Source: Cylindrobasidium torrendii FP15055 ss-10
Lineage: Eukaryota > Basidiomycota > Agaricomycetes > Agaricales > Physalacriaceae
DNA length: 64,000 nt
Direction of reading: 5' to 3'
Assembly (NCBI GenBank): GCA_000934385.1
Contig: KN880440.1
Span: forward strand, 62,001 to 126,000
Part shown: positions 24,879 to 35,110 of the stretch, in pieces
How positions within the stretch are numbered: the first letter of the stretch is position 1
How the letters are laid out: each line of letters begins with the position of its first letter
Notes under the pieces: generated by a model
Databases searched by the model: none
What the model was told of the DNA's origin: nothing
The model's input: the letters and a program-made list of their open reading frames with translations, nothing else
Position numbers and translations under genes: made by a program

Positions 24879-25372
24879 GATTGTGCGATGATATTCTGCA
24901 GTCCCGCCAATGGTGATGGGGAGAAGCAAGCCGCAGTGAAGGGTGAACGGTGTTTGACTAGAATTGGCCCTGACTTTTAAAGGGAAATATCCCCGTGGGG
25001 GAACCACCATGGTGTACAGCCACAGGCCACATGCAGGCCCCGGACCAATTGCTCAGTGGTGTATTCTTCCATTGTCCCGAGGGGCGTCAGGAAGGGGCCG
25101 AAATTTGCAGATGCCAACCAGTTGTAGAATAAGAGACTGATCAGACGGCCGCGCCCGATGATGCGCCCGACAGCGCAATCATTTGCTGCATGTAAAGCAA
25201 ATTTGATCAACGTCTCCGGAGTTGGCTGTCCTGAAGATAGTTCCATTGTTCCGGATTGGGCCGTCCCCAGGTTGATCGAGGGCTCCACCTTCCACTTGCT
25301 AGAAGTGCTACAAATACCAGTGTCCCTTGACGGTGCACTGTAATCCCGAATCCATCATCATCAGTACACATT
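24879..25372. promoter_or_regulatory. Divergent promoter between permease and aldolase-like genes
   Basis: This 494-bp region has a GC-rich palindrome at 24990-25002, a related half-strength copy TCCCGAGGGG at 25075-25084, and several CCGGA/TCCGG triplets near 25030-25260 of the kind Zn2Cys6 proteins bind. Joint control of the two genes is inferred. Confidence 0.5.
24990..25002. promoter_or_regulatory. Palindromic element TCCCCGTGGGGGA upstream of the permease
   Basis: It shares the core CCCCGTGGGG with the element at 16527-16540. It lies about 110 bp before the permease start and about 370 bp before the aldolase-like start. Confidence 0.45.
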
Positions 25373-26343
25373 ATGGCTTCTTGGTCCAACAACCGTACCA
25401 TCCAAATTCTCACCGCAGCAGAGAAAGGTGGCTACGGAGTACTCGCACAAACATGCTACGATGCCCACTCAGTCATTGGCCTTGTCCGCTCTGCAGAGCG
25501 CAACAATGCTCCAGCGATCCTCCAATTATTTCCCGTCACCCTTGCCTATGGGAAAGGGCCATTCCTTCAATTCTGCATCAATGCAGCGCACGGCGCCAAG
25601 GTTCCAATCTCCGTCCATCTAGACCACGCCACCGACACTGAACACCTTGAACTCGCGACCTCTCTTGCCGAGCAGGGAATCGCGTTCGACTCTATCATGG
25701 TGGATGCAAGCCACGCAGACACTGACGAGGGCAACATTGCAGAGGCCAAGCCTTGGGTCGAGCGTCTGCGCAAGGTCGGTGTCGCAGTGGAGGTTGAGCT
25801 CGGCCGCCTTGAGGGTGGAGAAGCTGGCCTTCGCATGATCAGTGGCGCAAAGTTGACAAACCCTGAGAAAGCCGACGCGTTCATTGCTGGGTATGTTCCT
25901 TTCTCACGTGTCCGTCACCGGCCTGACGCATTCATCTAGCACCGGTGCTACCATCCTCGCACCGTCCATTGGAAACCTTCACGGATCGTACATCAACCCG
26001 CCCAACTTTGACCTTGGTATAATTCGAGCTCTTCGGAAAACCTTTGAGGGTCGCGGCGTGCCCATCTGCCTTCACGGAACGGACGAATTGCCAGACGAGC
26101 TCTTCAAAGCCTGCGTAGAGGCTGGCGTCAGCAAAGTTAGTTCGCGGTCTCTTCACCTGTTTCTTGCGCTCACGGCGATTACAGTTCAATGTGAACTCGT
26201 GGGGACGTGATCCATACGTCAAGTCTCTCGTCGCTGGCCTCCAAAATAAACCATTCCCCGATGCAGTAGAGGAAGCCACGGAGGTCTTCGCCCAATCATG
26301 CGACCGCTTTTTGGCACTCTTCAGTAGCGTGAATAAAGCGTAG
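25373..26343 (+). CDS. Class II ketose-bisphosphate aldolase-like protein
   Basis: This is a TIM-barrel zinc aldolase of the FbaA/GatY/KbaY type, 290 residues in three exons (25373-25890, 25940-26135, 26185-26343). Zinc ligands are visible as His in HLDHATD, in GNLHGSY and in CLHGTDELPDE. MVDASHAD and EVELGRLEGGEAGL match conserved barrel strands, and KFNVNSWGRDPY ends the active site. The usual H-G-(G/A)-S-G loop that grips the phosphate of dihydroxyacetone phosphate reads HGTDE, so the substrate may differ. In this cluster it probably cleaves a ketose phosphate made by the kinase and isomerase, or a related keto acid. It is divergent from the permease. Confidence 0.86.
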
Positions 26344-26451
26344 TAGAATAGACCACTACGTACTTATAGGCATCTTGGAATTAAATGCGATAGATAAAGA
26401 TCCACGATAGTCAATGCCGAACGCCCTTGCGATGGCCCTAACCAGATCCTG

Positions 26452-26740
26452 CTACTTAGTTGCAAAATAGCGGATGCTGCCCTTCGCATCCATGTCGCCG
26501 GGCTTGTAATTGGTCTCTGCCTGCAGTTCAGCGTGGGAGAGTAAGTGGAAACAAAGAGTCGAGGACTTTGGAGGTCCAGGCCATACCTTGAACGTATATC
26601 TCTGTCTGGCACAGTCATAGTGCGATGTTTCGCCGAGTGTCAGAAACATCTGCTCACAGCTCACGATATAAGAAGTGCGTGAGAGCTGAACCTCACCAAT
26701 GAAAAGCTGCTCCGCGATCCCTTGGATAATTCTCGAAAGA
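26452..26740 (-). pseudogene. Truncated copy of the adjacent secreted-protein gene
   Basis: Two exons (about 26587-26740 and 26452-26520) flank a 66-nt intron. The downstream exon starts AETNYKPGDMDAKGSIRYFAT and then stops, matching AETKTCNLSANGTIRYLAT of the neighbour (exon starting at 27071). The intron interrupts both at the same place, just before Ala-Glu-Thr. The copy ends right after this match, while the neighbour runs about 65 residues further. No signal peptide exon is visible. It looks like a decayed tandem duplicate, though a short expressed paralogue cannot be excluded. Confidence 0.5.
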
Positions 26741-26849
26741 AAGCCAAGCTTAGTGTCACTATATGGCTTATGTAAACACAATGAAATAACAACTGCGCAT
26801 TTTGAACTGATCGGGATAAATACATAAGGTATAACAAAGGAATATGACA

Positions 26850-27980
26850 CTAGGCGCAAACACCTTCATACGCAGTGTGAGTATCAGCTGACATCGAGCC
26901 ACTGAATTTGGAGGTGGTCGAGCGGTCGTCGATGTTGGTAATGATGTTGTCGATGTTGGCGGCCCATTTGTAGTGGCCCTGAGTCTTGGAGTCGTAGTTG
27001 AACCACACCCAGCCGGTGGCGAGGTAGCGAATCGTGCCGTTGGCAGACAAGTTGCAGGTCTTGGTCTCCGCCTAGGTATTGAATTAGCAATCGTCGTATT
27101 GTATGAGGAGCAAAAGGGCGTACTTTGGCTGTGCAGGTTTGTCCCTCGGGGGCCTTCATGGTGACCGTTACAATGCTCAGGTCGTTGTATGCGACATCGA
27201 ATGTGCTCGATAGAGTGTTCGTGACGGACGTGCTGATGGTGTATGACTGGGTAACATCGGCCACCTCCGGGATGCCGATTTTGACTGAGAGCGTGGAATC
27301 GATACCCAGAGTGGATGCCTCTAAGATAGACGGTGTAAGTGATGCAGGTCGTTGGCAGTGATAAATGGGCACCCACGGCTAACAGTGTACGAGGTGTCGG
27401 TGGTGAAGCCCTGGTTCACACCGATAGCGACAGTGCCATCGGTGCCAACGAGCTTACCCTCGGTAGTCGTAGTGTGGCTTTGGCAAACGGGATCTTTGTC
27501 GAAGTTGAGCTGAACCACCTCGTCGCTAATGCAGACTTGCGCAGGGCGGTCGAGGTACTATGTTGATTGAGGACATATTCATTAGCAAGGTCGTGAGAGC
27601 GTACCTCCGAAGGGTTCGTGACAATGTTGCGTGAGCCCGTGCCCCAGTTGTCGTCGGCATATTTGTTCAAGATATTCCAACCGCTCACTATCGTCAAAAT
27701 TCAGAATTGCCTGCCCAAAGATATGCAATGAAAGCTCACTTTGCTGCGCTTGCTCCGCGGAAAGATCACCACAAGTTGAGTCACGCTTGGTGATGGCCTG
27801 GGCACCAGAGGTGACAGGATAACGTCCGTAGACCTCTCCGTTGAGTTTGTACGCAACATACTCCCCCGCCTCCTCATCCAGACCAATGTGGGCAACATCT
27901 TGAGGCAGCGTCTTGGTAAGCTGATCGAACGGCAGGGCAGAGGCGACTGCCGCGACAAAGAGAATAGAAAGTGCGAACAT
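26850..27980 (-). CDS. Secreted protein of unknown function, beta-rich
   Basis: The ATG at 27980 starts a clear signal peptide (MFALSILFVAAVASALP). A propeptide-like region ends near ITKRDSTCGD, where KR could be a Kex2-type site. The mature part is rich in Ser, Thr and Val in alternating patterns, for example TSYTVSRASTLGIDSTLSV and TISTSVTNTLSSTFDVAYND, followed by GQTCTAK, IRYLATGWVWFNY and a C-terminal EGVCA. At least five introns are present. The long amphipathic Ser/Thr strands faintly recall ETX/MTX2-type pore-forming folds, but I cannot confirm this and name no function. A truncated copy lies just downstream. Confidence 0.7.
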
Positions 27981-28710
27981 GGCTGGCCCAAAAGAAGTGA
28001 GAAGGAAGAAAGAAGAAGGGCGTTGGCTAAAGTGGGTAAATGAGGGAAAGAAGTGACTGTATATGCAGTTCATCTCTTTGGCTAGATCTTATATATCAAC
28101 AAGATACACTTCTGTGCCTTGGTCAAAGTGCATACATTGGGAAAGGTGATGGGACTTGGATGGAACGTGACGGCTGTTGCTCAACTCGCGTGTTCCGCCT
28201 ATAGGAAAATATTCCATCTCTGTTTCAATCTAGACAGAACGACATCCGCTCAGATGCATGGACATCCGCTATCACGTTTGCGCGCTAAAGTTCGAGGGTT
28301 CTTGGATGAGCACCGTAGGTACTAGGAGATTCAAGTTCGAAGGGCTGTCCCGGAGCTGTCGTTAAGTTATAGTTATACATACCGACATACTGATCCCTCA
28401 AATGCATCAGACAGACAGGAAATGCGCAAAAACCAGCACAAACCGCCCCAACTCGCTGGCCTGGATATGAGTACGGATTTCCGCTAGACCTACTACCTGC
28501 GGGAAGCACAAGGGAGTGGTGCGGCTAAGCACACCCTTGCCTCCAACAGGTCACTTCAGGCTCTGAGGAAGGCAACACCATCACACCAGTGCCGATGTTT
28601 CATAAAGTCAGAACATCACGATGGGGCTTGATAGACCCGAGGACGTGTTTCAGCGTCGAAGAACGAATCATATTTGCACAAAAGGTGATTTCCCACCTGG
28701 ATACTTGATA
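27981..28710. other. Intergenic region between Rap1-like and secreted-protein genes
   Basis: Apart from the TATA box at 28089, these 730 bp show no coding frame I can support. CATCCGCT..GATGCATGGACATCCGCT at 28242-28270 includes a short direct repeat of GACATCCGCT. Confidence 0.5.
28089..28096 (-). promoter_or_regulatory. TATA box of the secreted-protein gene
   Basis: On the minus strand the sequence reads ATATATAAG about 110 bp before the ATG at 27980, consistent with a regulated or strongly expressed secreted protein. Confidence 0.55.
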
Positions 28711-30379
28711 TTACTCCGGGAACATTTTGGAGATCATTGCGCGCATCGCCTGGAATCTGTTGCGCGTCACCTCCATTTCGCCAGTCTTGTCAAAGAATGC
28801 CTGCACTTCCTCAATCGTGAATTTCGTCTCTTGTGCGATCTTTCGAAGACCGGTGTCGACAACATGCAATTGCTCTGGGGCAGCAGACGAACTATCGACA
28901 GGATGAGTACTGCGAGCAAAGCCACAGAGGCAAGGGCGTACTTTGTACGCGGTCGTTTGGCTGGATGATCTTCGGCTTCTATGGAGGCATGTCGCTTGCC
29001 ACTGGCCCATGCTGGGGGTTTCAAATTCCCTATGAGAATTGGCCAATCCTCTTCCTCTTCGCGACGAGGTTCGCTTGACGCGGCAGGAATGGGAGTAGGC
29101 ATTAGCTCTGGAGGAAAGGGAATATTCGCCGGCACAGACAACGGACGTTGTGCTGCCAGTGCCTCTAATTCTTCACGCAAAGCCATCTCGTCTTGTTCAT
29201 CCTTCACTCCAGGTTTCCGCTTCTTCGGATGTTTTTCGCGCACGTATCCATACTGTCCCTTTTCGCCTGGCTCAAGTTTAAGCTCAGCAACGATGGCGGC
29301 GATAGTGACGTCTAAACGTTCGGCGTTCTTCTTGTACCGCTCGCGCCATGACTGCCAGGTATGCCGTCGAACCCAATTGTACCCATCCTCGTCACCCTGT
29401 ATCCTTAATCATGAGCTGGTAAGTAGATAGGCTGAGCGCAACGTACGAGGTCAATGAGTTGCTGATAGAGTTTGTTGCCAGTTCGCCCGCCCGTTTCCTT
29501 GAATGGGATTTTCTGTGCTATCCACTGGCAGAGTAGTCTATCGTCGTCGTCGCTGAACTGTGTGCGCCTACGAAGAAGTTAGTCATAGGGAGCTGGACAA
29601 ATAACCTTGACATACTCTTCCCCCTTTCTCCTACCACCTGGGTTCTTGAATACAACGGGAGTGTATGCAACAACACCACTCTCGATGCACTTCTTGACCC
29701 ACATATAAGACTCGACGAAAACCCCTGGCTTGTTCTCATTCGATTTGATGAGCGTCTGGAATATTGGCGTGTTGGGGTCTGCAAGTATAACACGTGCACT
29801 CGTGAGCGGTGCATTCGGATCACCTCCAGAATGCTACAAGAGACGCATCAGTTGGGCCGCACGATGGTATCGAGACACAGAGGTGATTCCAGGCCGGAAA
29901 GGGACACTTACGATAATTCTATCGCTAAGCGATGCCCTGGCATTTGGATTGCAAAAGCTCGAATGGATATGAATCGGAATGGGCATCCCACCCTCCGTAA
30001 AGATTTGCTTCAGATGAGCACCCGCGTTCTTGCATGCTTCCACAAAGGTGTACGGGACGAAAAATCGGCCGGGGCGGTCAGGCGAGAACCAGCACGACCG
30101 GAGACGGTGGGCCTCCGCCGTACCAGGCGCAATGAGGACATAGCCTTGACGTGGCACCTTCTCTTCGATGCGGCCTCCTTGTTCCTGCAAAGGTATTCAT
30201 GGCTGGTCGATGTGACGCATGGGTCAAACGCACTTGGATTATCTTCGTGAGCTCCTGCATGACATCTTGGGGTACATCTCGCTGGATGAAGAATTTGATT
30301 TGGGTGTCGCCATCGTAGAAAATCTATGGTGCACGATGAGCGTGACCGTGTGCGGCTAACCCGAGATTACACCCACCAT
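28711..30379 (-). CDS. Rap1-like telomere protein (BRCT + Myb)
   Basis: This appears to be a nuclear shelterin-type protein. The N-terminus has IFYDGDTQIKFFIQRD followed by GYVLIAPGTAEAHRL and FFVPYTFVEACKNAG, a BRCT-like fold as in Rap1. A second similar block follows (HSGGDPNAPLTSARVILA, then ESYMWVKKCIESG). Next comes a Rap1-type Myb domain: RTQFSDDDDRLLCQWIAQK, RTGNKLYQQLID, HTWQSWRERYKKNAERLD. A basic segment KHPKKRKPG may be a nuclear signal. A short C-terminal helical part (FTIEEVQAFFDKTGEM) ends at 28711. About seven introns are used. The start is uncertain: an exon may extend upstream past 30379, since the frame stays open (SGLVLLGFTM) to an acceptor near 30407. Confidence 0.72.
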
Positions 30380-30697
30380 CGTAAACCCCAGTAGCACCAA
30401 ACCCGATTCTATGGTTGTGGTTAGAAGAGAAAAGGGTTGTGTCGGCACTCGGCACGATCCTACACGTGATCGACAACACGCCTTCCGCAGGGCCACAACA
30501 ATTGGTTTTGAATGATATATTTCCCTCCACACTTGATTGGCAGATGAACAACTCGTGTTTCCATATTAAATAGGCCATTGCCGTTGATGCAGTTGGGTTG
30601 AAAGGAGAGAGGAATAAACATACAGGAATAACAAATGTGTGTGTGCGTGTGGATGCAATAAATGTATAGAGTACAGTGAAGCGTGCCCGCTGAAAGT
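30380..30697. other. Short region between Rap1-like and CNH/GYF genes
   Basis: These 318 bp may hold the true first exon and promoter of the Rap1-like gene, and the 3' end of the next minus-strand gene. Nothing else is supported. Confidence 0.4.
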
Positions 30698-33600
30698 TCA
30701 CGACGGAGAAAGACGAAGTATCCTGAACGCTCCAGCATTCCGTTCGCATATGAATAGCTGGTCCGCTTTGCGACCCAGGAAAAGTACCTCATCCTGCATC
30801 TCGCTCTCTGATGACCCCGGTCCAAACTCTATCTTCCCAGATGGCGAGCGCGACGCGCTTGCGTTTGTCCTTTTCGACGGCAGTGGACTGAGCGAGCTCT
30901 TCCCCTTCGACGGTGGAAGGGTGGACCCGCCAGATATCGGCATGCCCATCTTCCAGACATACGGGCCCCTTCGATTGTACGACGACGCAGGAGGGTTGAA
31001 CTGCGGCAGGGCAGTCCGCGACTCATCAGCGGGCTTGAGAAGTGCATCGGAAAGGTCAACGACCTCCAAGCCACCCTGTCGCATCGCAACGAGAACGGCA
31101 CGGTCCCGTATGTCGAATGCTTCCAAACGCTTCACATCACCCATCCTCCCAAAAGACGGGGCCTTCACATCCTCTTCATCCTTGGTCCACATGAAGCGCC
31201 CCTTCAGGACTGACCGACCACGGTTGTCCACGATGGTTGTACTGTGACCGCCTCTTGAGGAAAAGAACAACGCTGGTGGACCGAAATGCCTTGGTTGTGC
31301 AAGGAGAGAAATGGGCTTGAGGAAAGGTTTATCGGACGGCTGGAAAATCGAGGGAGGTTCCAGTTGGGGGTTTGCAGGAGATGCACGGAAAGGATGCGCT
31401 GGATCCACACTTTGCAGACGCAAGTCTTTGAGCAACGTAAAATCGTCATCCTCTTCGCGACGGACAGGCAGGTCTGGCGGCAGCAGACCATCTTTATACC
31501 AAGCCTGCATGAGTGCAGCCTTCCAGGGGCCTATGGCTACTCAGCACACAGGTCATGCACAACGACGTCAACAGGCAAACGTACCATGCACAACACTCTT
31601 GGGGTCCTTGTAGAACCATTTTGAAGGAGCGGAAGGGACCGGGACAGGAAGTCCTGGTGGCGAAAACTGGACCTGCGCCAGATCAGAGCCCGTATTATCC
31701 GGTTCGTGTTCGTTACGATAGTCTATAAAGTCTGGGTATGTTGGCGGAATTACATAGTCGTCGGCAATAGATGCCAACGGGAATTGCGGCGCAAAGGTGA
31801 GTTGCTGGAAGGTAGTGTATGGGCCCATATGCGATCCTGACAGAGCGGCGATATCCTCGGGATGTACTGTGGTGGTAGTCGGATCCCCAGGAGTTGCAGG
31901 TCGGTTTAAACTGGACGAGTCGAGAGCGGTAGATTCAGACGGCTGATTGGGATGTTCAGCCGCAATAAGTGGTGGCGTTTGCGTGCCATCTGGACCAGTC
32001 CCAGTGGCAACAACCGTCGAACCGACAGATACCGAAACACCAATGCTGACACTGGCGTTGGGCTCATCGTCCGCACCCTCGCCGCCCTCCGCAGCACGAG
32101 CTTCGCGCGCACGCCGGCGAGCGGCTCGGCGCTCGGCGCGCCCGATCCGAACCTCCCGGACGCGGACAGTGGCAGGCTCTAAACCAAATACGTTCTGGGA
32201 AAAGACCAAGAAAACTTCCACCAGATCATCACCTTGAAGCTGCAGTTCCAGGGATCTTGGTGAGTCTGGAAGGATGAAAGTCCGCGAGAGACCCAACGCA
32301 GTGCGGTATGTGCCTGCGAACAGTTCCACTTTCTCTCCGTTGTCTCCGCACAGGATGGCCAAGAAGCTGAAGACACAGTTCAATGCGTGAGAGTAAAATA
32401 TGGGCAAAACCAATTTCACCTCTTCTTGGCTGTCTCGACAGCCTTAACTAGTAAAGCGCCTTTTGTCCCAGGCAACTTGACGTATTCCAGTTTTGGTGGG
32501 GGTGTCTGTGCCGCAAGGGGAGAGCCCAAGGTCCGTCTCGACGAATCTGCCTCTGAGTTGCGCGCCGGCGGCGCAGTCCTGTCCTCTGAACGGCGATTTT
32601 GAAATGCAGTCAGGAGGCGGGGGATAAACCTGGATGATCGTGACGAGGTTGCAGACACAATCGAGGGTGCAGGTCCTGGAACAGGCGGCAATACTTGTGG
32701 CTCGGGGCGGTTGTTTCCTGGGGCAGTGGAGGGCCGTTGTAAATGGCCTGCTGAAGCAGAACGATCGCGCGACCGGAAAGACGATGAGCGTTGCAGCACA
32801 TTTCTGGCTTGAGTTGCAGATGACGGAGGCGCGCTAGGTGTAGCGGGCGCAGGGGTACTGACATTCGTCGCCGAACCTTGCCCGATGATATTAGACCAAC
32901 GACGTCTTCTGTTAGCGGATGCTGTTAGCGTCTCCGAGTCGGTGTAATAGTTAGACGTGACGTCTGAGGACCGAGGGCTCGCAACCTCCTCTTGGTTGAC
33001 GGTGCCACCAGCAATGATGATGGGTTGCTGTGTTTGGCGCGTCCCAGGGGGCGGAAGGTTGGGCAAACGGCTTTCCTGCAACATTTGCGATAGACTAATG
33101 CCAGGTGCCTCCTGCTCGTCATCAAAGTCATTGTCGGCATCCATGTCAGGCGTCGCGAGGTCCAAGTCACTTGGGTCGGGCCGTTCCCTTGAGGGTGAAT
33201 GAGACAGGGCTTGCCGCAATGTCAATAATGTAGGCGCCGGGGATGGCTCTGGTTGCGGGATCATGTCAGTTCTCGATAGCGACAAGTCCAAATTTGCTGG
33301 CCGATTGGTACGAGATATTGAGTGGGACGTACGCCGACCCACCGGCGAGGAGGCAGGTGAAGTCGAACTCGTGCGCTCATCCAGTGCCTCGCTACCGCTA
33401 GCACCTGCGGCTACAATATTGATGGCTTCATCGTCGCTTGATTCAAGCGGTTCAGCCTTTGCGTCCGGGTCAGAGAAATTGGATGTATAATGACGACTGG
33501 GACCAGTAAGCACTTCAGAAACGGACAAACCCCGGGTGCGCATTGAAGGAGGCCCCAAGGTAGGCGGTGCTGGATGCGAAAGGCCATTGTCTTCGGCGCT

Positions 33601-34823
33601 GTACGGTGGCGGGTGTCCAGTCGGTGGTGGTACAGGAACCGGAGGCACACTCGGCCGGGATTTTGCTCGCCGGACTGTGGGTGTGCGAGGGATCATGGGC
33701 GGCGAGGTTGTAGGCGGTGAGGTTTCTGGTGGGAACGATGACTGAGAAGGTGACTTTGCATGTTGCTCAACTGGTTGAGGCTTTTCCACATTGTTGCGAC
33801 TGCTGCCGAGGGATGGCAGCCTCCGGGTGCCCTCCCGACGTTGCTTTTCTCGCTCCCGGCGCACTTCGACGTCTATCCGCCATTCCACAGCCCGTTTGAC
33901 CTCCTCCAGCGCGTAAACGCGAACACCATCCCGGCGACCCGCGATCGCTACCAATACGCCCCGCTGTTCCATCACGACGACACTCTTGAAGCATACGCGG
34001 CGAACAAGCGCGTATGGCTGTGCTGCTGGCGGGGATACCAGCGGGAGCACATCCAATCCCTGGGCATGACAAAGCAAAAGGTAATGTGGTGCTAAGAAAG
34101 CACCACTCGTCGGCGGGGTAGTAAAATGTGCTGGTGATAAGTTTGAAGTCAACACATTGAGTGACAGGCCAAGTTCCTTGAGTGACGGAGGTGCTAATTC
34201 GGGCGGAGGAGTGCCAGGGCGCGGTGGCGGTGTTTCCGGGCGGGAATAGGTCTCTGTTTTATCCTTGTCGGCCGCCTCCTCCCGGATGGGCAAGTCGGGC
34301 GATCCATGGTCTCTGCGATGAATAAAATTGTTGAAGAATCCAGAAAGACGATTGGGGCGGTTATTCTTTGACTGTGAGTTAGCGAGCGCATGAGTAATGG
34401 CATGTCACGCACCTCGAGAGTGTTGGACCGGCGTCGACGGCTTTCTGTCGATGCCACGCTTGGACGCGTGGAATGGTGGCTGCGGGATGGCGAGGGGGGC
34501 GGGACAGAGGATATCGTCCCCGGGGGCGATTCAACTCGGCCCGGATGCATCTCGGATGGCTGAGGTGAAGCCTGTGACACAGTGAGCGCAGGTACGGACC
34601 GTGCGCTGGCAGCGTCGGCATTGGTGTCCGCGTCATTTGAGATCGAGGAACTGCGATTGCCTGTGACTACTTCGTCGCCCGACTTGTCCTGGCCCGGTGC
34701 GATGGAGATGGTCTTGTTGTTGAGGTCAACCTGCTGGATGCCGCGGGGCAGATCGTCGTAGTGCTCGTCCTCGTACGCATCCAGGGCATCGCTCGACTGG
34801 TCGTCCTCGATGAGATGCGGCAT
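30698..34823 (-). CDS. Large CNH-like protein with a C-terminal GYF domain
   Basis: The ATG at 34823 begins an acidic, low-complexity N-terminus (about 135 residues, then an intron). Segments near 34150-33850 (LGLSLNVLTSNLSP, APHYLLLCHAQGLDVLPL, GVLVAIAGRRDGVRVYAL) look like strands of a citron-homology propeller. A disordered insert of more than 400 residues, rich in Ser and Pro, follows. The propeller seems to resume after an intron at about 32360-32418 (VELFAGTYRTALGLSRTFI, DLVEVFLVFSQNVFGLEP). Near 31630-31450 lies a GYF-type domain: KWFYKDPKSVVHGPWKAAL, then MQAWYKDGLLPPDLPVRR. GYF domains bind proline-rich peptides. The protein ends with propeller-like FDIRDRAVLVAMRQGGLEVVD and ILRLSPS. 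I know no named family with this order. Confidence 0.8.
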
Positions 34824-35110
34824 TATGGTATGGTTTACGGCGGTCGTCCGTGTGAGTGAAAAACGCGAGAGAAATGTAGGGGACGGAAAGTGGAATTGGC
34901 TGCGTTATAGTCCCGGGCGTGAATTCATTAAAAGACAGAGGGAACGGAATTGGAGCGTCGAGGGTCCGACGAAAAGTGGAGGCCCTGAGATGAGCGCACG
35001 TATTCAACAGGCTGCGAAGGAACGGATCCAAGTGACGGTAAATACCGATCGGCGTTTCATTATACTGAGCCAGCTTGACAAGAGCCAGCTTCTGCTCGAA
35101 ACCACCTGCC
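34824..35110. promoter_or_regulatory. Divergent promoter between CNH/GYF and D-2-hydroxyglutarate dehydrogenase genes
   Basis: The two start codons face apart across 287 bp. No TATA box or clear operator is visible. A frame opening at a TTG (35075) runs into the dehydrogenase, but the first ATG is at 35111. Confidence 0.5.

Noticed and set aside
14297..26343. Secondary-metabolite gene cluster
   Set aside because: No polyketide synthase, peptide synthetase, terpene cyclase or P450 is present; the enzymes are of sugar catabolism.
32957..34095. Several long plus-strand frames opposite the CNH/GYF gene
   Set aside because: They are mirror frames of a GC-rich coding exon; the minus-strand frame is longer and matches domains.
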